A stretch of DNA of 64,000 bases from Bradyrhizobium tropiciagri. GTDB taxonomy: Bacteria > Pseudomonadota > Alphaproteobacteria > Rhizobiales > Xanthobacteraceae. Below the pieces are notes generated by a model that was given only the letters and a program-made list of their open reading frames with translations, ran no database searches and was not told the DNA's origin. The position numbers and the translations under genes were made by a program. Of the stretch, positions 26,239 through 35,485 are shown in pieces. The stretch spans positions 1-64,000 of the forward strand of contig NZ_LFLZ01000036.1 of assembly GCF_001189845.1 (NCBI RefSeq), in the 5' to 3' direction. The first letter of the stretch is position 1; each line of letters opens with the position of its first letter.

Positions 26239-27306
26239 CTACTCCGCACTCGCCACCAGCTTGAAGCGCGGCTTGGCTTCCATCAGGCTGCGATAGGCGG
26301 CGAGATAGTCGAGCGCCATCCGCCGTGCGGTGAAGCGGGTCTCGAACTGCTTGCGGATCGCGTCGCGGTTGAGCGTCGACAAGCGGCCGACGGAGGAGAT
26401 CGCGCTGATCTCGTCCTCGACGATGAAGCCGGTCAGGCCATCCTCGATGATCTCAGGCACCGAACCGCGGTTATATGCAATGACGGGCGTGCCGCAGGCC
26501 ATCGCTTCGATCATCACGAGGCCGAACGGCTCCGGCCAGTCGATCGGAACCAGGAGCCCGATCGCGCCGCTGAGAAAATCCGGCTTCTCGCGGTCGCTGA
26601 TCTCGCCGATGAACTCGACCAGCGGATTGTTGGTGATCAGCGGCTTGATCAACTCGTCGTAATATTCCTGGTCGGCGCGATCGACCTTGGCTGCGATCTT
26701 CAGCGGAATGCCGCAACGGGTTGCGATCTTGATCGCGCGATCGACGCCTTTCTCCGGCGCGATGCGGCCGAGCACGGCGAGATAGGATTGCCTGGCCGGT
26801 TGCGGCGTCAGCAGATTCTCCGGCAGTCCGTGATGGATGGTGCGCACCCAGTGCGCCTGCGGCACCGGCCGCCGCTGCGCGTTGGAGATCGAGATCACCG
26901 GGATCTTGGAGAAGGTGTTGAAGACGGGCTGATGCTCCGGCAGGTCGAGCCGGCCGTGCAGCGTGGTCACGAACGGCGTCGGCTGCCGTGCGAACAGCGA
27001 CCACGGGTAATAGTCGAGATGGCAGTGCAGGAAGTCGAATTCCTCGTCGTCGGCTTTCTGCCGGACGCGTTCCAGCATCACCATGTGCAGTGCATTGGGG
27101 TCGCGGACGGAGCCGTCGAGCCGCAGTGCCTTCGGCCAGGTCGCATCGAGCTTCGCGGAGGTCTGTGAGTCGCCACTGGCGAACAACGTCACGTCATGTC
27201 CAAGTGTTACAAGTTCTTCGGTCAGCCAGTGCACGACCCGTTCGGTGCCGCCGTAGAGCTTGGGGGGAACAGCCTCCGTCAGCGGGGCAACCTGCGCGAT
27301 GCGCAT
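26239..27306 (-). CDS. Glycosyltransferase family 4 protein
   Basis: A 355-residue GT-B transferase. The N-terminal acceptor domain begins MRIAQVAPL and has KLYGGTERVVHWLTEEL. The C-terminal nucleotide-sugar domain has VLGRIAPEKGVDRAIKIA and the EX7E-type segment EPFGLVMIEAMACGTPVIA. It probably adds a sugar to a glycan, lipid or small acceptor on the cytosolic side. The start at 27306 has GGAG and GGAGAA nearby. It is divergent from an ABC exporter and next to a glucosidase, so a joint role in a glucan or other envelope sugar is possible. Confidence 0.88.
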   Translation of the reverse strand: MRIAQVAPLTEAVPPKLYGGTERVVHWLTEELVTLGHDVTLFASGDSQTSAKLDATWPKALRLDGSVRDPNALHMVMLERVRQKADDEEFDFLHCHLDYYPWSLFARQPTPFVTTLHGRLDLPEHQPVFNTFSKIPVISISNAQRRPVPQAHWVRTIHHGLPENLLTPQPARQSYLAVLGRIAPEKGVDRAIKIATRCGIPLKIAAKVDRADQEYYDELIKPLITNNPLVEFIGEISDREKPDFLSGAIGLLVPIDWPEPFGLVMIEAMACGTPVIAYNRGSVPEIIEDGLTGFIVEDEISAISSVGRLSTLNRDAIRKQFETRFTARRMALDYLAAYRSLMEAKPRFKLVASAE

Positions 27307-27616
27307 TTCTCCGTCTCCTGTTTGTGATGTGAGTGAACCCTCAGCCCTCTGATGGCACCGGACATGCCGAAGACGGGAACGTTCTCGCACGTGCGAGGTT
27401 CCTTAGATGTGGGAGATCTGTCGCTTCTTTCTTCGATCACACTCTGGTCTTGCTGATGCCATCACGCTCCAACACGTTTTTGCCGACGCCAGCGTTGCAA
27501 AATTGTTGCGCACTGATGGCTGCATCAAGGAATCCCACCGCCGCCCTTCACGTCATCGTGCACGAGAGCTTCGACTAGTATTTCTCGTTCACCTTCAACA
27601 GGTTTTGCAGGACGTC
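27307..27616. other. Divergent promoter region (GT4 / ABC exporter)
   Basis: These 310 bases separate two divergent genes and so must hold both promoters. The stretch 27400-27520 is less GC-rich than its neighbours. A reading frame continues upstream from the exporter into this region, but it lacks family similarity and a ribosome site, so I treat it as noncoding. No clear operator was seen. Confidence 0.4.
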
Positions 27617-29380
27617 ATGGATCATCTGTCAGGATACGCGCATCGCCCGTTCCCCTTTGTGCTGCGCTATCTGCGCCGGCGGCTTCCGTCGCATGTTGTG
27701 ATCTTGTCGGCGGTAGTCGCAGCGGTTGCCTGCTCGGTAGGCACGCAATACGGGGTGAAGAATCTGGTCGACGCGTTGTCGGCGGGGCCGTCGGCCGCGA
27801 ATGGCGTATGGCTGGCATTCGCTCTGCTCATGTCGCTGATCGCAGCCGACAACTTCATGTGGCGGATCGCGAGCTGGACTGCGAGCTACACCTTTGTCAG
27901 CGTCACCGGCGACCTGCGCCGCGACATGTTCCGCCATCTCACCGGCCACGCGCCGAGCTATTTCACCGACCGGCTGCCGGGCATGCTGACCAGCCGGATC
28001 ACCGCGACGTCGAACGCGGTGTTCACCGTGGAGAACATGTTCGTATGGAACGTGCTGCCGCCCTGCATCGCGACCTTCGCGGCGATCACCCTGGTTGGAA
28101 CCGTCAGCGTGACAATGTCAGCAGTGCTGATCCTGATTGCAGGAACCATGGTAGTGGCGATGTTCCGCATGGCCGCCGCCGGCAGGCCGCTGCATGACGA
28201 TTTCGCCAACCGGGCGGCCGCGGTCGACGGCGAAATGGTCGACGTCATCAACAATTTGCCGCTGGTGCGGGCGTTCTGCGGCCTCGGCTACGAGCACGAT
28301 CGCTTCGACGCGACGGTGAATCGGGAACTCGTCGCGCGCGGCCGTTCCCTGCGCTATCTCGAGAAGCTCCGCCTCGTTCACGCTGCTGTGACCGTGATCC
28401 TGACGATCGCGATGCTGGCCTGGGCGCTCTCGCTCTGGCAGCAGGGCCAAGCCACCACCGGCGACGTCGTGCTGGTCTGCACGCTCGGCATCTCGATCCT
28501 GAGCGCGACGCGTGACCTTGCCGTTGCGCTGGTCGACGTCACCCAGCATGTCGCGCGCCTCACCGAGGCGCTGGCGACGCTGCTGCAGCCGCACGAGCTG
28601 AAGGACCATCCGGAAGCCGAGGTGCTGGTGAAGAGCGGTGCGGCGATCGCCTTCAACAATGTCTCGTTCCGCTATCCCGGCGGCTTGCAGGTGTTCGAGC
28701 GTTTCAGCCTGCGCATCCAGCCCGGCCAGCGGGTGGGCCTGGTCGGCCAGTCCGGCGGCGGCAAGTCAACACTGTTTACCCTTCTGCAGCGCTTCTACGA
28801 CGTCGAGCAGGGCAACATCACGGTCGATGGCCAGGACATCTCGCGCGTCACCCAGCTGAGCCTGCGCGCGGCGATCTCGGTGGTGCCGCAGGACATCTCG
28901 CTGTTCCATCGCTCGATCCTGGAGAACATCCGCTACGGCCGCCCGGACGCCACCGACGACGAGGTGTTGCGGGCGGCGATCGCGGCGCGCTGCGACTTCA
29001 TCGAAAGCCTGCCCGAGGGCATGAACACCATCGTCGGCGACCGCGGCGTCAAGGTCTCGGGCGGCCAGCGCCAGCGGATCGCGATCGCGCGCGCGTTCCT
29101 CAAGGATGCGCCGATCCTGCTGCTCGACGAGGCCACCGCGGCGCTCGATGCCGAGTCCGAGGAGGCGATCCGCGAGGCGTTGTCGCGCCTGATGCGCGGG
29201 CGTACCGTGGTCGCGATCGCACATCGCCTCGCGACGCTGCGCAGCTTCGATCGCGTGGTCGTGCTGCAGGGCGGCCGGATCGTCGAGGACGGTCCGCCCG
29301 ATATCCTGGTGAAGGGAAGGGGTCCCTACCGCGACCTCGTGGCGCGCGAGATGGGCCGCCTCTCGACCAGCGCGGCCTGA
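27617..29380 (+). CDS. ABC exporter, fused membrane and ATPase domains (type IV/MsbA-like)
   Basis: A 587-residue half-transporter expected to act as a dimer. Residues 1 to about 330 form a six-helix exporter domain (VVILSAVVAAVACSVG, then DLRRDMFRHLTGHAPSYFTD). The ATPase domain has Walker A GQSGGGKSTL, signature VSGGQRQRIAIARA, Walker B ILLLDEATAALD and the H-loop in AIAHRLATL. The start MDHLSGYAHRP at 27617 follows GCAGGA. MsbA-like proteins move lipids, glycans or peptides outwards. The glycosyltransferase divergent from it and the glucosidase behind it hint at a glycan or glycolipid, which is an inference. Confidence 0.88.
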   Translation: MDHLSGYAHRPFPFVLRYLRRRLPSHVVILSAVVAAVACSVGTQYGVKNLVDALSAGPSAANGVWLAFALLMSLIAADNFMWRIASWTASYTFVSVTGDLRRDMFRHLTGHAPSYFTDRLPGMLTSRITATSNAVFTVENMFVWNVLPPCIATFAAITLVGTVSVTMSAVLILIAGTMVVAMFRMAAAGRPLHDDFANRAAAVDGEMVDVINNLPLVRAFCGLGYEHDRFDATVNRELVARGRSLRYLEKLRLVHAAVTVILTIAMLAWALSLWQQGQATTGDVVLVCTLGISILSATRDLAVALVDVTQHVARLTEALATLLQPHELKDHPEAEVLVKSGAAIAFNNVSFRYPGGLQVFERFSLRIQPGQRVGLVGQSGGGKSTLFTLLQRFYDVEQGNITVDGQDISRVTQLSLRAAISVVPQDISLFHRSILENIRYGRPDATDDEVLRAAIAARCDFIESLPEGMNTIVGDRGVKVSGGQRQRIAIARAFLKDAPILLLDEATAALDAESEEAIREALSRLMRGRTVVAIAHRLATLRSFDRVVVLQGGRIVEDGPPDILVKGRGPYRDLVAREMGRLSTSAA

Positions 29381-29471
29381 CCCCGCGTCATCAAGCGTGT
29401 TCTTGTGTTCCGGTGCGTTCGTTCGAACCGAGAGTCGAGACTTGAGCTAGGCAAAGTCGCCAGAGGTTCAG

Positions 29472-31673
29472 ATGGCAGCTGACGTCGTTACGCAGATCAT
29501 CACTGCTCGCATCACTGAGCGTGTCGCCGAATCGCCGTTCTACATTCCGATGACCGGGCCCGCGGCGCGGCCGCGGCGCTCGCTTAAGCATGACGACACC
29601 TTCATCGTGCTCGACAGCCATGGCGACATCGGCGCCTCAGCCGGCGGGCCCGATGGCCTGTTCAACGCCGACACGCGCTACCTCGCGCGGCTGGAGATGG
29701 TGCTGGAGGACGTGCAGCCGCTGCTGCTCGGCTCCAACATGCGCGACGACAATTCGGCGCTGACGGTCGATCTGACCAATTCCGACGTCTATCGCGACGG
29801 CCGTCTCACGCTGCAGAAGGACACGCTGCACATCGTGCGCTCGATCTTCCTGTGGCGCGGCACCGCCTATCAGCGCATAGGCCTGCAGAACCATGGCGAT
29901 CATGCCGCGAGCTTCGATCTCACGCTGCTGTTCGACAATGACTTTGCCGACCTGTTCGAGGTGCGCGGCGAGCGGCGGCCGCGGCGCGGCATCGGCTCGA
30001 GCAAGCTGCTCGGTCCAACAGACGTCGTGCTGGAATATTGCGGCCTCGATGAGCAGACGCGGATCACCGCGCTGCATTTCGATCCGCGGCCGACCCGGCT
30101 GTCGGTCAACGCTGCGACCTATCATTTCGATCTCGAGCCCGGCGAGGTCACCTCGCTGTTCGTCGCGGTGTCCTGCAACAAGCCGATCATGCAGAAGCCG
30201 GTGCCGTTCTTCCGCGGGCTCTTGGCGCATCGCCGCGAGATGCGGAATTCGTCGGCCGGAGCGGCCTCGATCGAGACCTCGAACAACATCTTCAACGAGG
30301 TGCTGTGCCAGGCGATGGCCGACCTCAACATGCTGATGACCGAGACGCCGCAGGGCCGTTACCCCTATGCCGGCATTCCCTGGTACTCGACGACGTTCGG
30401 GCGCGACGGGCTGATCACGGCGCTGCAGATGCTGTGGGTCGATCCGCGGATCGCCAAGGGCGTGCTGAAGCGGCTGGCGCTGTTCCAGGCCAAGGCGGTC
30501 GATCCGCTGGCCGATGCCGCGCCGGGCAAGATCCTGCACGAGATGCGCGGCGGCGAGATGGCCGCGCTGCGCGAGGTGCCGTTCGCGCATTACTACGGCA
30601 GCGTCGATTCGACGCCGCTGTTCGTGCTGCTCGCCGGGCTCTACCTGGAGCGCACCGGCGATGTGGAGACGTTGCGCGAGCTGTGGCCGGCGGTCGAGGC
30701 CGGCTTGCAATGGATCGACGGTCCGGGCGATCCCGATCGCGATGGTTTCGTCGAGTACCAGCGCGCGACCGAGGAGGGCCTTCGCAATCAAGGCTGGAAG
30801 GACTCTTTCGACGCCATCTTCCACGCCGACGGCACGCTCGCCGAGGGCAATATCGCGCTGGCTGAAGTGCAGGGCTATGTGTTCGCCGGCAAGCAGCTTG
30901 CCGCGCGTGCCGCACGCCAGCTCGGCCTTGCGGACAAGGCCGCCAAGCTCGATGCCGAGGCGGAGCGGCTGCGCGCGCGGTTCGAGGACGCATTCTGGTG
31001 CGAGGAGCTCGGCACCTATGCCCTCGCGCTCGACGGCGCCAAGCGGCAGTGCAGGGTGCGCACGTCGAATGCCGGACAAACCTTGTTCTCCGGCATGGTG
31101 CGGGAAGACCGCGCGCGACGGGTCGCCGCCGATCTGATGAGCCAGAAATTCTTTTCCGGTTGGGGCATCCGCACCGTCGCCGTGGGTGAGGCGCGCTACA
31201 ACCCGATGTCCTATCACGACGGCTCGATCTGGCCGCATGACAATGCGCTGATCGCGCTCGGACTTGCGCGCTACGGCCTCAAGCATTCGGTCGCGCATCT
31301 GTTCAAGGGCCTGTTCGACGCCGCGAGCTATATGGAGCTGCGGCGGCTGCCGGAGTTGTTCTGCGGCTTCCGCCGCGAGCGCCGGCGCGGCCCGGTGCTT
31401 TATCCCGTAGCCTGCGCACCGCAGGCCTGGGCGAGCGCGACGCCGTTCACGCTGCTGGAGGCCGCGCTCGGGCTGGAGTTCGACACCGCGCGCGGCGAGA
31501 TCCGCTTGCGGGATCCGTGCCTGCCGGAATTCCTCAACGACGTGGTGCTGCGCGATCTCAGGCTCGGCGCATCCAGCGTCGATCTGCGGCTGCGTCGCCA
31601 TGGCGATGAGGTGTCACTCGAAGTGTTGCGCACGCGCGGCCAGATCCAGGTGTCGATCGTGCTGACGCATTAA
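29472..31673 (+). CDS. Amylo-alpha-1,6-glucosidase / glycogen debranching-type hydrolase
   Basis: A 733-residue cytosolic protein. The N-terminal beta-rich domain (KHDDTFIVLDSHGDI, LFNADTRYLARLEM) matches the bacterial GDE N-terminal domain. A six-hairpin toroid follows, with PWYSTTFGRDGLITALQML, WIDGPGDPDRDGFVEYQR and the C-terminal NPMSYHDGSIWPHDNALIA. These proteins are annotated as glycogen debranching enzymes, though many act on other alpha-glucans or glucosides. Glycogen synthase (36726) is about 5 kb away, which supports a role in storage glucan. It is 91 bases after the ABC exporter. Confidence 0.88.
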   Translation: MAADVVTQIITARITERVAESPFYIPMTGPAARPRRSLKHDDTFIVLDSHGDIGASAGGPDGLFNADTRYLARLEMVLEDVQPLLLGSNMRDDNSALTVDLTNSDVYRDGRLTLQKDTLHIVRSIFLWRGTAYQRIGLQNHGDHAASFDLTLLFDNDFADLFEVRGERRPRRGIGSSKLLGPTDVVLEYCGLDEQTRITALHFDPRPTRLSVNAATYHFDLEPGEVTSLFVAVSCNKPIMQKPVPFFRGLLAHRREMRNSSAGAASIETSNNIFNEVLCQAMADLNMLMTETPQGRYPYAGIPWYSTTFGRDGLITALQMLWVDPRIAKGVLKRLALFQAKAVDPLADAAPGKILHEMRGGEMAALREVPFAHYYGSVDSTPLFVLLAGLYLERTGDVETLRELWPAVEAGLQWIDGPGDPDRDGFVEYQRATEEGLRNQGWKDSFDAIFHADGTLAEGNIALAEVQGYVFAGKQLAARAARQLGLADKAAKLDAEAERLRARFEDAFWCEELGTYALALDGAKRQCRVRTSNAGQTLFSGMVREDRARRVAADLMSQKFFSGWGIRTVAVGEARYNPMSYHDGSIWPHDNALIALGLARYGLKHSVAHLFKGLFDAASYMELRRLPELFCGFRRERRRGPVLYPVACAPQAWASATPFTLLEAALGLEFDTARGEIRLRDPCLPEFLNDVVLRDLRLGASSVDLRLRRHGDEVSLEVLRTRGQIQVSIVLTH

Positions 31674-31744
31674 GAGTCGTCGCGCGGCGTGGAGCGTCGT
31701 CGCGCAGTATGCGTGCGCCAGGGAAATCGTGGGGAGAGAGTAAC

Positions 31745-32299
31745 ATGCGTCCGAGGGTCATGGTTATATTGGTCGCAGCGTCGCTGCTGGCATGCGCTGG
31801 TGTCCGTGCTGCCGACGACGCATCGCCGGCGCCGACACCATCGCCCCCGGCGGCAGCGAAGGAACCACCAGCCGCAACACCTGCACCGCCGGCAGCCCAG
31901 GCTGCTCCGAAGGAGCCGGCCAAGGAATCCTCCAAGGAGCCGTCGCCGCCGCCGTCGGTGACCGTGATCGGGGCGCGCGATGCGCACGGCATTCTCGGGC
32001 GCGACGTGCGCAGTTCCGCCAATGAGGACATGGGCCGCATCGTCGACGTCATCGTTGACCGCGACGGCAAGGTGCGCGCCGCGGTGATCGATTTCGGCGG
32101 CTTTCTCGGCGTCGGCAGCCGCAAGATCGTGGTCGACTGGAACGCGCTGCGGTTTGCCGGCGTTTCCAGCAAGAGCGACAGCATAACGCTGGACCTCAAC
32201 AAGCAGCAGGTGAGCGCTGCGCCGGAATACAAGGAAGATACGCCGCTGATCGTGCTGGGCGCGGCCGGCAATCTCCATCCATGGGATTACGAGCATTAG
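31745..32299 (+). CDS. Secreted PRC-barrel domain protein
   Basis: A 184-residue protein with a signal peptide (MVILVAASLLACAGVRAAD). A Pro/Ala/Lys-rich linker of about 50 residues follows, then one PRC-barrel domain (ILGRDVRSSANEDMGRIVDVIVDRDGKVRAAVIDFG). PRC barrels bind proteins or RNA in diverse settings; extracytoplasmic versions are common in rhizobia and their role is unknown. The start at 31745 has a GGGGAGAG site. It sits 71 bases after the glucosidase gene and may be co-transcribed. Confidence 0.85.
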   Translation: MRPRVMVILVAASLLACAGVRAADDASPAPTPSPPAAAKEPPAATPAPPAAQAAPKEPAKESSKEPSPPPSVTVIGARDAHGILGRDVRSSANEDMGRIVDVIVDRDGKVRAAVIDFGGFLGVGSRKIVVDWNALRFAGVSSKSDSITLDLNKQQVSAAPEYKEDTPLIVLGAAGNLHPWDYEH

Positions 32300-32393
32300 G
32301 GGGCAAAAGCTGGTCGCGCGTCCGAACCCTTCCTTCGAGACGGTTGGCGACGATCGTGGCGAGCGATCTGCCGGCGGCACCAATATTGTGTCG

Positions 32394-33626
32394 ATGACCC
32401 CCGATCAGCGCAGTCTGGAGGGGCCGCGCGCGCCATCGCGTGAAAGCCAGCGCGGGCTCGACTGGTTCATCTTCTTCCTGGCCGACGTGCAAACCGGGTT
32501 CGGCCCGTTCATTGCGGTCTATCTGACGACCCAGAAATGGACCCAGGTCGAGATCGGCTTCGTGCTCTCGATCGGCGGCATCATCGGCCTGCTGGGCCAG
32601 ATGCCCGGCGGGGCGATCGTCGATGCCGCGCGCTCGGAGCGCATCGTCGCGGGATGCGCGGTGGCCGCGATTGGATCAGCCGCGTTGGCCTACGCGCTGT
32701 GGCCGATCTTTCCCGTGGTGACGCTCGCCGCGACGCTGCACGCGCTTGCAAGCTGCGTGCTTGGACCGGCGATTGCCGCGATCAGCCTCGGCCTGGTCGG
32801 GCCGCGGGCGATCGGCGAGCGGCTCGGCCGCAATGCGCGGTTTGCCTCGCTCGGCAGCGGCTCGGCCGCGGCGCTGATGGGCGCCTGCGGCTATTTCCTG
32901 TCGAGCCGCTCGGTGTTCCTCGTCACCTTCATCCTGGCAATCCCGACGCTGTTGTCGCTGGCGCGGATCCGCGAGCGCGAGATCGACATCGCGCAGGCCC
33001 ATGGCGAAGTGAAGCGCGAGGTTCCCGACAAGCGCGCCACCAGCGTGTTCAGCCTGGTGCGGCAGCGGCCGCTGCTGATCTTCGCCGGCGCGATGATGCT
33101 GTTCCAGCTCGCCAATGCCGCGATGCTGCCGCTGATGGCGGGCGTGGTGACGACGCGGTCGAGCCAATGGGCGCCGGTCCTGATTGCGGCCTGCATCATC
33201 GTGCCGCAGGCGATCGTCGCATTGTGTTCGCCGTCGGTCGGCCGCAAGGCCCAGGCCTGGGGCCGGCGGCCGCTGCTGCTGATCGCGTTCGCCGCGCTGG
33301 TGATCCGCGGCCTGTTGTTCGCGACGGTGCGCGATCCCTATCTGCTGGTCCTGGTGCAGGTCTTCGACGGCATCACGGCGGCGATCTTCAGTGTGATGGT
33401 GCCGCTGATCGTGGCCGACGTGGCGTTCGGCAGCGGCCATTTCAACCTGGCGCAGGGCATTGTCGGAACCGCCGTCGGCATCGGCGCGTCGCTCAGCACC
33501 GTGCTGGCTGGCTATGTCAGCGACAAGCTCGGCAGCAGCACCGCCTTCATGGGCCTCGCCGGCGTCGCCGCGCTGGGGTTGTTCATGATCTGGCTGATGA
33601 TGCCGGAGACGCGGCGGACGGCATGA
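32394..33626 (+). CDS. MFS transporter
   Basis: A membrane protein of about 410 residues with 12 predicted helices. It has GLDWFIFFLADVQTGFGPFIAVYL at the start, GQMPGGAIVDAARSERIV in the loop 2-3 position, and RAIGERLGRNARFASLGSGSAAALMG. The family resembles unassigned MFS proteins often found near polysaccharide or lipid genes. ATG at 32394 and GTG at 32388 are both possible starts. Substrate unknown. Confidence 0.85.
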   Translation: MTPDQRSLEGPRAPSRESQRGLDWFIFFLADVQTGFGPFIAVYLTTQKWTQVEIGFVLSIGGIIGLLGQMPGGAIVDAARSERIVAGCAVAAIGSAALAYALWPIFPVVTLAATLHALASCVLGPAIAAISLGLVGPRAIGERLGRNARFASLGSGSAAALMGACGYFLSSRSVFLVTFILAIPTLLSLARIREREIDIAQAHGEVKREVPDKRATSVFSLVRQRPLLIFAGAMMLFQLANAAMLPLMAGVVTTRSSQWAPVLIAACIIVPQAIVALCSPSVGRKAQAWGRRPLLLIAFAALVIRGLLFATVRDPYLLVLVQVFDGITAAIFSVMVPLIVADVAFGSGHFNLAQGIVGTAVGIGASLSTVLAGYVSDKLGSSTAFMGLAGVAALGLFMIWLMMPETRRTA

Positions 33627-33789
33627 CGCAGGCAGGTTTGGCCCCCGGCGCCCTTCCTCATGGATGCGCCGTCATATATGAGTGATTTGCTGCTGGAACG
33701 AGCTGATAGTCCCCTGGATTAATCAATACAAAATCGTGATCTGGTACGGATCGGCACAGCGCGGGCAGGCATTTCGACCGAGGAATGGC

Positions 33790-35415
33790 ATGGAAAATCG
33801 TACGACGACGGCGCAAATCACCGGAGCGATGCGGCGTTGGGGGCCTCCCGCCTTTGTGACTTTCGCGGCCATGATCACACTCGCGTCACTGACCGGCGGC
33901 GCCGCTGCAAAGCAGCAGCGCCCTGCGGCAACGGTCGAGGCGACCGCGCCGCGCGCCGCGGGCGAGCCGATCATGGCGATCGTGTCGATCAGCGCCCAGA
34001 AGGTGACCTTCTACGACGCCGACGGCTGGATTTACCGCGCGCCGGTATCGAGCGGCGTCAAGGGACGCGAAACGCCGGCCGGCGTGTTTGCGCTGGTCGA
34101 GAAGGACAAGGACCATCACTCAACCATGTATGACGATGCCTGGATGCCGAACATGCAGCGCATCACCTGGAACGGCGTCGCGCTGCATGGCGGGCCGCTG
34201 CCGGGCTATGCGGCCTCCCACGGCTGCGTGCGGATGCCGTATGACTTTGCCGAGAAGCTGTTCGACAGGACGCGCATCGGGATGCGGGTGATCATCGCGC
34301 CGAACGATGCGGCCCCGATCGATTTCACTCATCCAGCGCTGTTCGTGCCGAACGCGCAGGCGATCGCAGCTGCCCCGGCGCGTGCCGAGACGCTGGCGCG
34401 CGAGGCCGCGGATGCCGCCAAGGTGGCCGACGAGGCCAAGAAGGCCTCCGCGGCCGCGACCAAGGAAGCGGCACTGTTCACGCCCGCGTCGCTGCGCAAA
34501 CTGCAACAGATCAAGACCCGTGCCGACGCTGCGGTTGCGTTGGCCGACAAGACGCTTGCCAATGCCAAGACGGACCAGGCCAAGGCACGCGCCGAGGACC
34601 TGAAGCAGAAGGCGGTCGCCAAGGCAGCAGAAGTAACCACGCAATACGAGGCAGCCCAGGGCGACGCCAAGCCGAAGCTCGACGCCGCGGCGGCCGCAAA
34701 GGACGCCGCCAAGGCGGCCGAGGCCAAGAAGACCGATACCCAGAAGGCGGCGACCGAGGCGAAGCTCGCGCTCGAGCCGGTCTCGGTCTACATCAGCCGC
34801 GCGACGCAGAAGCTTTACGTGCGCCGCAACACCCACAAGCCATGGGCCGATGGCGGCGAGGTGTTCGATTCAAGCATCGAGGTTCCCGTCACCATTCGCG
34901 ATCCGGACAAGCCGATCGGCACGCATATCTACACGGCAATGGCGCGGAACGACTCCGGCCTGCGCTGGACCGAGGTGACGATCGACGACGGCGACAACGC
35001 CAAGGACGCGCTCGATCGCGTCACCATCCCGCAGGATGTGCTGGATCGGATAGCGCCGACCGCCGTGCCGCGCTCGTCGATCATCATCTCGGATGAGCCG
35101 TTGAGCGCCGAGACCAACTATCGCACCGAGTTCGTCGCCGTGCTGAGCAATCAGCCCCAGGGCGGCTTCATCACGCGCAAGCCGACCAGGCCGATGATGG
35201 ACGACGGCATGGTTGCGAGCGGGGACGACGATGGTTTCGGCTTCTTCTCCCAGCGCAGCTGGAATCCACAGTCGGGCACCCAATACGGCTATCCCCAATA
35301 CGGCAACCCCCAGGCGCCGACCCAGTACGGCACGCCGTACTATGGCAATCCTCAAGCCGCCAATCCGCGCCGGCGCGGCGGGGGCCAGTACTACTGGCAA
35401 TCGCAGGACTGGTAG
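33790..35415 (+). CDS. L,D-transpeptidase with long Ala/Lys linker
   Basis: A 541-residue envelope protein with an N-terminal hydrophobic anchor or signal (residues 20-40). The YkuD catalytic domain (about 60-175) has H133 in LHGG and the SHGCVRM motif at 143-149, with C146 as nucleophile. Residues about 185-330 are an Ala/Lys/Asp-rich, coiled-coil-like stretch. A second beta-rich region about 335-450 contains PVSVYISRATQKLYVRR, resembling a second YkuD-like half without the Cys motif. The end has QYG/YYGNPQ repeats. It may make 3-3 peptidoglycan crosslinks or anchor proteins to the wall. Start at 33790 has AGGA. Confidence 0.88.
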   Translation: MENRTTTAQITGAMRRWGPPAFVTFAAMITLASLTGGAAAKQQRPAATVEATAPRAAGEPIMAIVSISAQKVTFYDADGWIYRAPVSSGVKGRETPAGVFALVEKDKDHHSTMYDDAWMPNMQRITWNGVALHGGPLPGYAASHGCVRMPYDFAEKLFDRTRIGMRVIIAPNDAAPIDFTHPALFVPNAQAIAAAPARAETLAREAADAAKVADEAKKASAAATKEAALFTPASLRKLQQIKTRADAAVALADKTLANAKTDQAKARAEDLKQKAVAKAAEVTTQYEAAQGDAKPKLDAAAAAKDAAKAAEAKKTDTQKAATEAKLALEPVSVYISRATQKLYVRRNTHKPWADGGEVFDSSIEVPVTIRDPDKPIGTHIYTAMARNDSGLRWTEVTIDDGDNAKDALDRVTIPQDVLDRIAPTAVPRSSIIISDEPLSAETNYRTEFVAVLSNQPQGGFITRKPTRPMMDDGMVASGDDDGFGFFSQRSWNPQSGTQYGYPQYGNPQAPTQYGTPYYGNPQAANPRRRGGGQYYWQSQDW

Positions 35416-35445
35416 GGCGCCGGCGGCAAAGCCCGAACGCGCACC

Positions 35446-35470
35446 GGACGGCGGTGTGACACCGCCGTCC
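35446..35470. terminator. Hairpin between convergent genes
   Basis: GGACGGCGGT at 35446-35455 and ACCGCCGTCC at 35461-35470 form a perfect 10-bp stem with loop GTGAC. It lies 30 bases after the L,D-transpeptidase stop and 16 bases before the convergent methyltransferase stop. There is no T-tract on either side, so it may be a bidirectional stem rather than a classical intrinsic terminator. Confidence 0.5.
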
Positions 35471-35485
35471 AATCTCGTCGCGACT

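Noticed and set aside
29637..31601. Minus-strand open frame opposite the glucosidase gene
   Set aside because: Composition rich in Arg, Gln, His and Ala without domain features; shadow of a real gene.
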